This document shows, one piece after another, positions 5,096-6,959 of a stretch of DNA of 6,959 nucleotides (positions are counted from its first letter, which is position 1; each line of letters opens with the position of its first letter). The stretch spans positions 22,879-29,837 of the forward strand of contig PLZZ01000134.1 of NCBI GenBank assembly GCA_003153585.1, in the 5' to 3' direction. The DNA comes from Acidobacteriota bacterium (GTDB lineage Bacteria > Acidobacteriota > Terriglobia > Acidiferrales > UBA7541). The position numbers were made by a program, and so were the translations under genes. Under the pieces are notes generated by a model. That model was not told the origin of the DNA and did not search any database. It was given only the letters and a program-made list of their open reading frames with translations.

Positions 5096-6430
5096 TTAGC
5101 TTCTGGGAAATCCTGCGGCTTGGCCGTCTTCCGCGTTCTCGTTGGCCGAAAGAGGCATGCCGACTTCGATCGCCGTCCCACTTTCGTCCGAAATGATCTC
5201 AAACTGTCCGTTCTGCTCCGCCACGCGTTCGCGCATCCCCGCCAGTCCTACACCGACATGAGTCCCATCGTGGAGAAAATGCTCGAGCGTCTCGCGCGGA
5301 ATTCCCTGGCCGTAATCCCGTACGCGAAGCACCGCGCGATCCTTCAGCAAGTGCAGCGAAACTGCGGCGCGGGAGCTTTTGGCGTGCCGGTGAATATTGG
5401 TTAAGGACTCTTGTAAAACGCGAAACAAAGCGAGTTCCATCGCGCGCGGCATTCGGCTGTCGCTATCCGGTATGTCCGCTGAAACCTCAATTCCGCTGCG
5501 TTTTGAGAATCCTTCCAAATACCAGCGCGCCGCGGAAGCGATTCCTATGTCGTCCAGCAGCGGCGGGTGCAGCAGGTAGGAGATCGTCCGAGCTTCCGCC
5601 AAAGATTCGTCAATCAATTTAAGGCAATCGGCCACCACGACGTCATTCGGATTCGAATCCGCTAAATTGGACAACGCCAGCTTGGCGGCCACAAGATTCT
5701 GCCCTAATCCGTCGTGAAGCTCCCGTGAAAGCCGTCTGCGTTCCTCGTCCTGAAGCCTCAATACCCGGGCGCTCAACCGGTGCGCGCTGGCCTCTGCTTT
5801 TTCCCGTGCGCCAAGCTCTTCAAGCAGCAAACGATAATGGATCCACAAGAAGGCCACTGCCACCACGAATGCCGCTCCCACGATAAACAGAAAAATCACG
5901 AAAAGCGTTCTTGACCGGCGCGAGCGCCGCTGGAAAAGCATGCCCTCTTCCCGTTCCATTTGCTGCATTACATTGTCGATATCCTGGGCGATGGCTACGT
6001 TATCGCGCGTGAATAGCGCCTGTTTGGCATCGTCTATCTTTCCCGTCTTCCGCAAGTCTATCGCCGCCCTCAAAACCTGTATTCTCCGGTTCACAATCGT
6101 CTCGAGCTGGCTGCATAATTCCTGCTGTCGCGGATTGTCCATTGTCAATTGTCGGATGTTAAGCAAATCAGCCGCTGCTTGATTGTTGGCTGAATCGAAG
6201 CTCGCTAGGTAGATCTCATCACCGGAGCTCACGTAGCTCAGCCGTGCGCGCGCCGCTTCCGAGAGGATGAATTCGACATTGTTTAAGGCCAGCTGCACTT
6301 GGTACGTGTGGGCCACCCATTTTGCGCTGTTGGAAAGGCGCGCGACGGTGATAGTGGCCGCTAAGCTGCCGATCAGCACCAAAGCGACGGCTGAGACGAA
6401 GGCAAGTTTTGCGCGGCTCCGAGGCAGCAT
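5096..6430 (-). CDS. CHASE3-type sensor histidine kinase, NarL-partner class (HisKA_3)
   Basis: A 444-residue membrane sensor kinase. Residues about 9-31 form the first membrane helix. Residues 38-168 form an extracytoplasmic, mostly helical domain with the size and pattern of CHASE3. Residues 175-197 form the second membrane helix, followed by a short coiled linker (about 200-228). The dimerisation and phosphotransfer region has the HisKA_3 signature EERRRLSRELHDGLGQNL, with His239 as phosphoacceptor. The ATPase domain shows the N box ESLTNIHRHA (341-350, Asn345), the G1 box RDYGQGIP (371-378) and the G2 box HVGVGLAGMRERV (391-403). This architecture normally phosphorylates NarL/FixJ-type regulators, but none is adjacent here. 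The signal is unknown. The start at 6430 has only a weak GAGTGAG-type ribosome site; the membrane helix begins at once, so a shorter start is unlikely. Confidence 0.92.
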   Translation of the reverse strand: MLPRSRAKLAFVSAVALVLIGSLAATITVARLSNSAKWVAHTYQVQLALNNVEFILSEAARARLSYVSSGDEIYLASFDSANNQAAADLLNIRQLTMDNPRQQELCSQLETIVNRRIQVLRAAIDLRKTGKIDDAKQALFTRDNVAIAQDIDNVMQQMEREEGMLFQRRSRRSRTLFVIFLFIVGAAFVVAVAFLWIHYRLLLEELGAREKAEASAHRLSARVLRLQDEERRRLSRELHDGLGQNLVAAKLALSNLADSNPNDVVVADCLKLIDESLAEARTISYLLHPPLLDDIGIASAARWYLEGFSKRSGIEVSADIPDSDSRMPRAMELALFRVLQESLTNIHRHAKSSRAAVSLHLLKDRAVLRVRDYGQGIPRETLEHFLHDGTHVGVGLAGMRERVAEQNGQFEIISDESGTAIEVGMPLSANENAEDGQAAGFPRS

Positions 6431-6482
6431 GTTAATTGCTCACTCGCATGGTTCAAATTCTGGAGTTACGCTCCGGATGAAA

Positions 6483-6488
6483 ACTATA
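6483..6488 (-). promoter_or_regulatory. Candidate extended -10 promoter of the kinase gene
   Basis: TATAGT preceded by TGC on the minus strand gives an extended -10; transcription would start near 6476, 46 bases before the ATG. No good -35 is seen. The -10 lies inside the inverted repeat ATAGC (6486-6490) / GCTAT (6503-6507), which could be an operator half-site pair or chance. Confidence 0.4.
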
Positions 6489-6540
6489 GCACGACGCGCG
6501 GGGCTATCATTGTTGAAGCACGGACGGAAACGCATGGGCT

Positions 6541-6629
6541 GGCGGCTAAGGGCGGCTTCCAGTACGGTCAAACTGCAAAGGCCCGCAAGGACCACCGTGT
6601 GCAGTCACTCCCGAAGGGACAAAGCCGCC
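6541..6629. ncRNA. Possible structured RNA element, strand unknown
   Basis: Nested inverted repeats form a three-way-junction shape. The outer stem is GGCGGCTT (6551-6558) with AAGCCGCC (6622-6629), 8 bp. The middle hairpin is ACTGCA (6572-6577) with TGCAGT (6600-6605), enclosing GGCCC/GGACC (6580-6593) capped by GCAA. A second hairpin is TCCC/GGGA (6609-6619). ACGGT (6564-6568) can also pair with ACCGT (6594-6598), a pseudoknot. A duplicate GGCGGCT at 6541-6547 could replace the 5' arm of the outer stem. I do not recognise a known family, and no promoter or terminator was found for it. Confidence 0.35.
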
Positions 6630-6716
6630 ATCCACGCTCGTATTTCCATCACGCCTAGGATAAGCGCTTAAAGCTGCATTGCCATCCGGTAAACGCTGTA
6701 GAAAAGACGCGAGAGT

Positions 6717-6959
6717 TCACCGCACCTGCGCGTCAAACGCTCCCGTCTCCACCTTCCCCGCCCGCTTCACCTGTACGAAAATCCGGTAATCTCCGGCCTT
6801 CGGGAATCCATAAGGAAAACTCACTTCAGCGGGCATAGAACCTGACGCCGGCGCCATCGCCATCCCGCTTGGCATCGACGACGCGTCGCCCATCAGCCCC
6901 GCCTGCGCCATCTCCAGGGAAGCCATCGGCACCGACCCTGCCGGGTGCACGTGCGCGAA
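6717..6959 (-). CDS. C-terminal end of probable secreted Met-rich protein (partial)
   Basis: The gene enters from the right edge and ends with TGA at 6719-6717; 80 codons are visible. The peptide begins FAHVHPAGSVPMAS, passes through a Met/Ala/Ser-rich stretch with ten methionines in about 40 residues, and ends in a beta-rich module with FPKAGDYRIFVQVKRAGKV, then ETGAFDAQVR. The ending resembles periplasmic beta-sandwich domains of the YtkA/FixH kind, and the HxHPxG motif with a Met-rich loop is suggestive of copper handling. Both are inference: the N-terminus, any signal peptide and the full domain lie outside the window. The frame continues upstream through position 6959, so the GTG at 6950 is not the true start. 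Confidence 0.7.
   Translation of the reverse strand, partial: FAHVHPAGSVPMASLEMAQAGLMGDASSMPSGMAMAPASGSMPAEVSFPYGFPKAGDYRIFVQVKRAGKVETGAFDAQVR

Noticed and set aside
6541..6629. Class I cyclic-di-GMP riboswitch, suggested by TCAAACT and GGGACAAAGCC on the plus strand.
   Set aside because: The order and spacing of the conserved blocks differ from that class and the second conserved hairpin half is absent.
6267..6671. 134-codon plus-strand frame running from the kinase gene into the gap.
   Set aside because: Half is antisense to the kinase, there is no ribosome binding site, and the product is basic and low in pattern. The gap portion is better explained by RNA-like pairing.

Overview
The window looks like ordinary chromosome from a moderately GC-rich soil-type bacterium. 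The best guess is Acidobacteriota: the repeat at 2586-2656 and the two unnamed plus-strand proteins look familiar from that phylum. This is recognition from memory, not a search result. No transposase, integrase, phage gene, CRISPR array, rRNA or convincing tRNA is visible.

Layout. On the minus strand, reading right to left, the window holds: (i) the C-terminal end of a probable secreted Met-rich protein, cut by the right edge (6717-6959); (ii) a gene-free stretch with a possible structured RNA (6541-6629) and a promoter; (iii) a CHASE3-type sensor histidine kinase (5096-6430); (iv) a fluoride-responsive unit made of extended -10 promoter, fluoride (crcB-motif) riboswitch, overlapping intrinsic terminator, crcB fluoride channel and a DUF190 protein (2809-3685); (v) an MrfA/YprA-type DNA helicase (140-2569); (vi) the first 47 codons of a gene overlapping the helicase stop by ATGA, probably the MrfB/YprB nuclease partner, cut by the left edge. 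On the plus strand lie two unnamed small genes, 3809-4297 and 4730-4999, the first apparently read as a leaderless mRNA.

How the parts work together. The clearest story is the fluoride circuit. The aptamer's pseudoknot strand is also the first arm of the terminator stem, so fluoride binding should block termination and switch on the channel that exports fluoride; DUF190 is translated from the same message. The helicase and the truncated gene form a translationally coupled pair matching the MrfAB repair system. The histidine kinase has no response regulator next to it here.

Start sites were revised in two places. The helicase start is set at 2569, behind a perfect AGGAGG, instead of an upstream in-frame ATG that would run translation through a palindromic repeat. 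The 162-residue hypothetical protein starts at 3809, because the promoter that serves it lies inside the longer reading frame.
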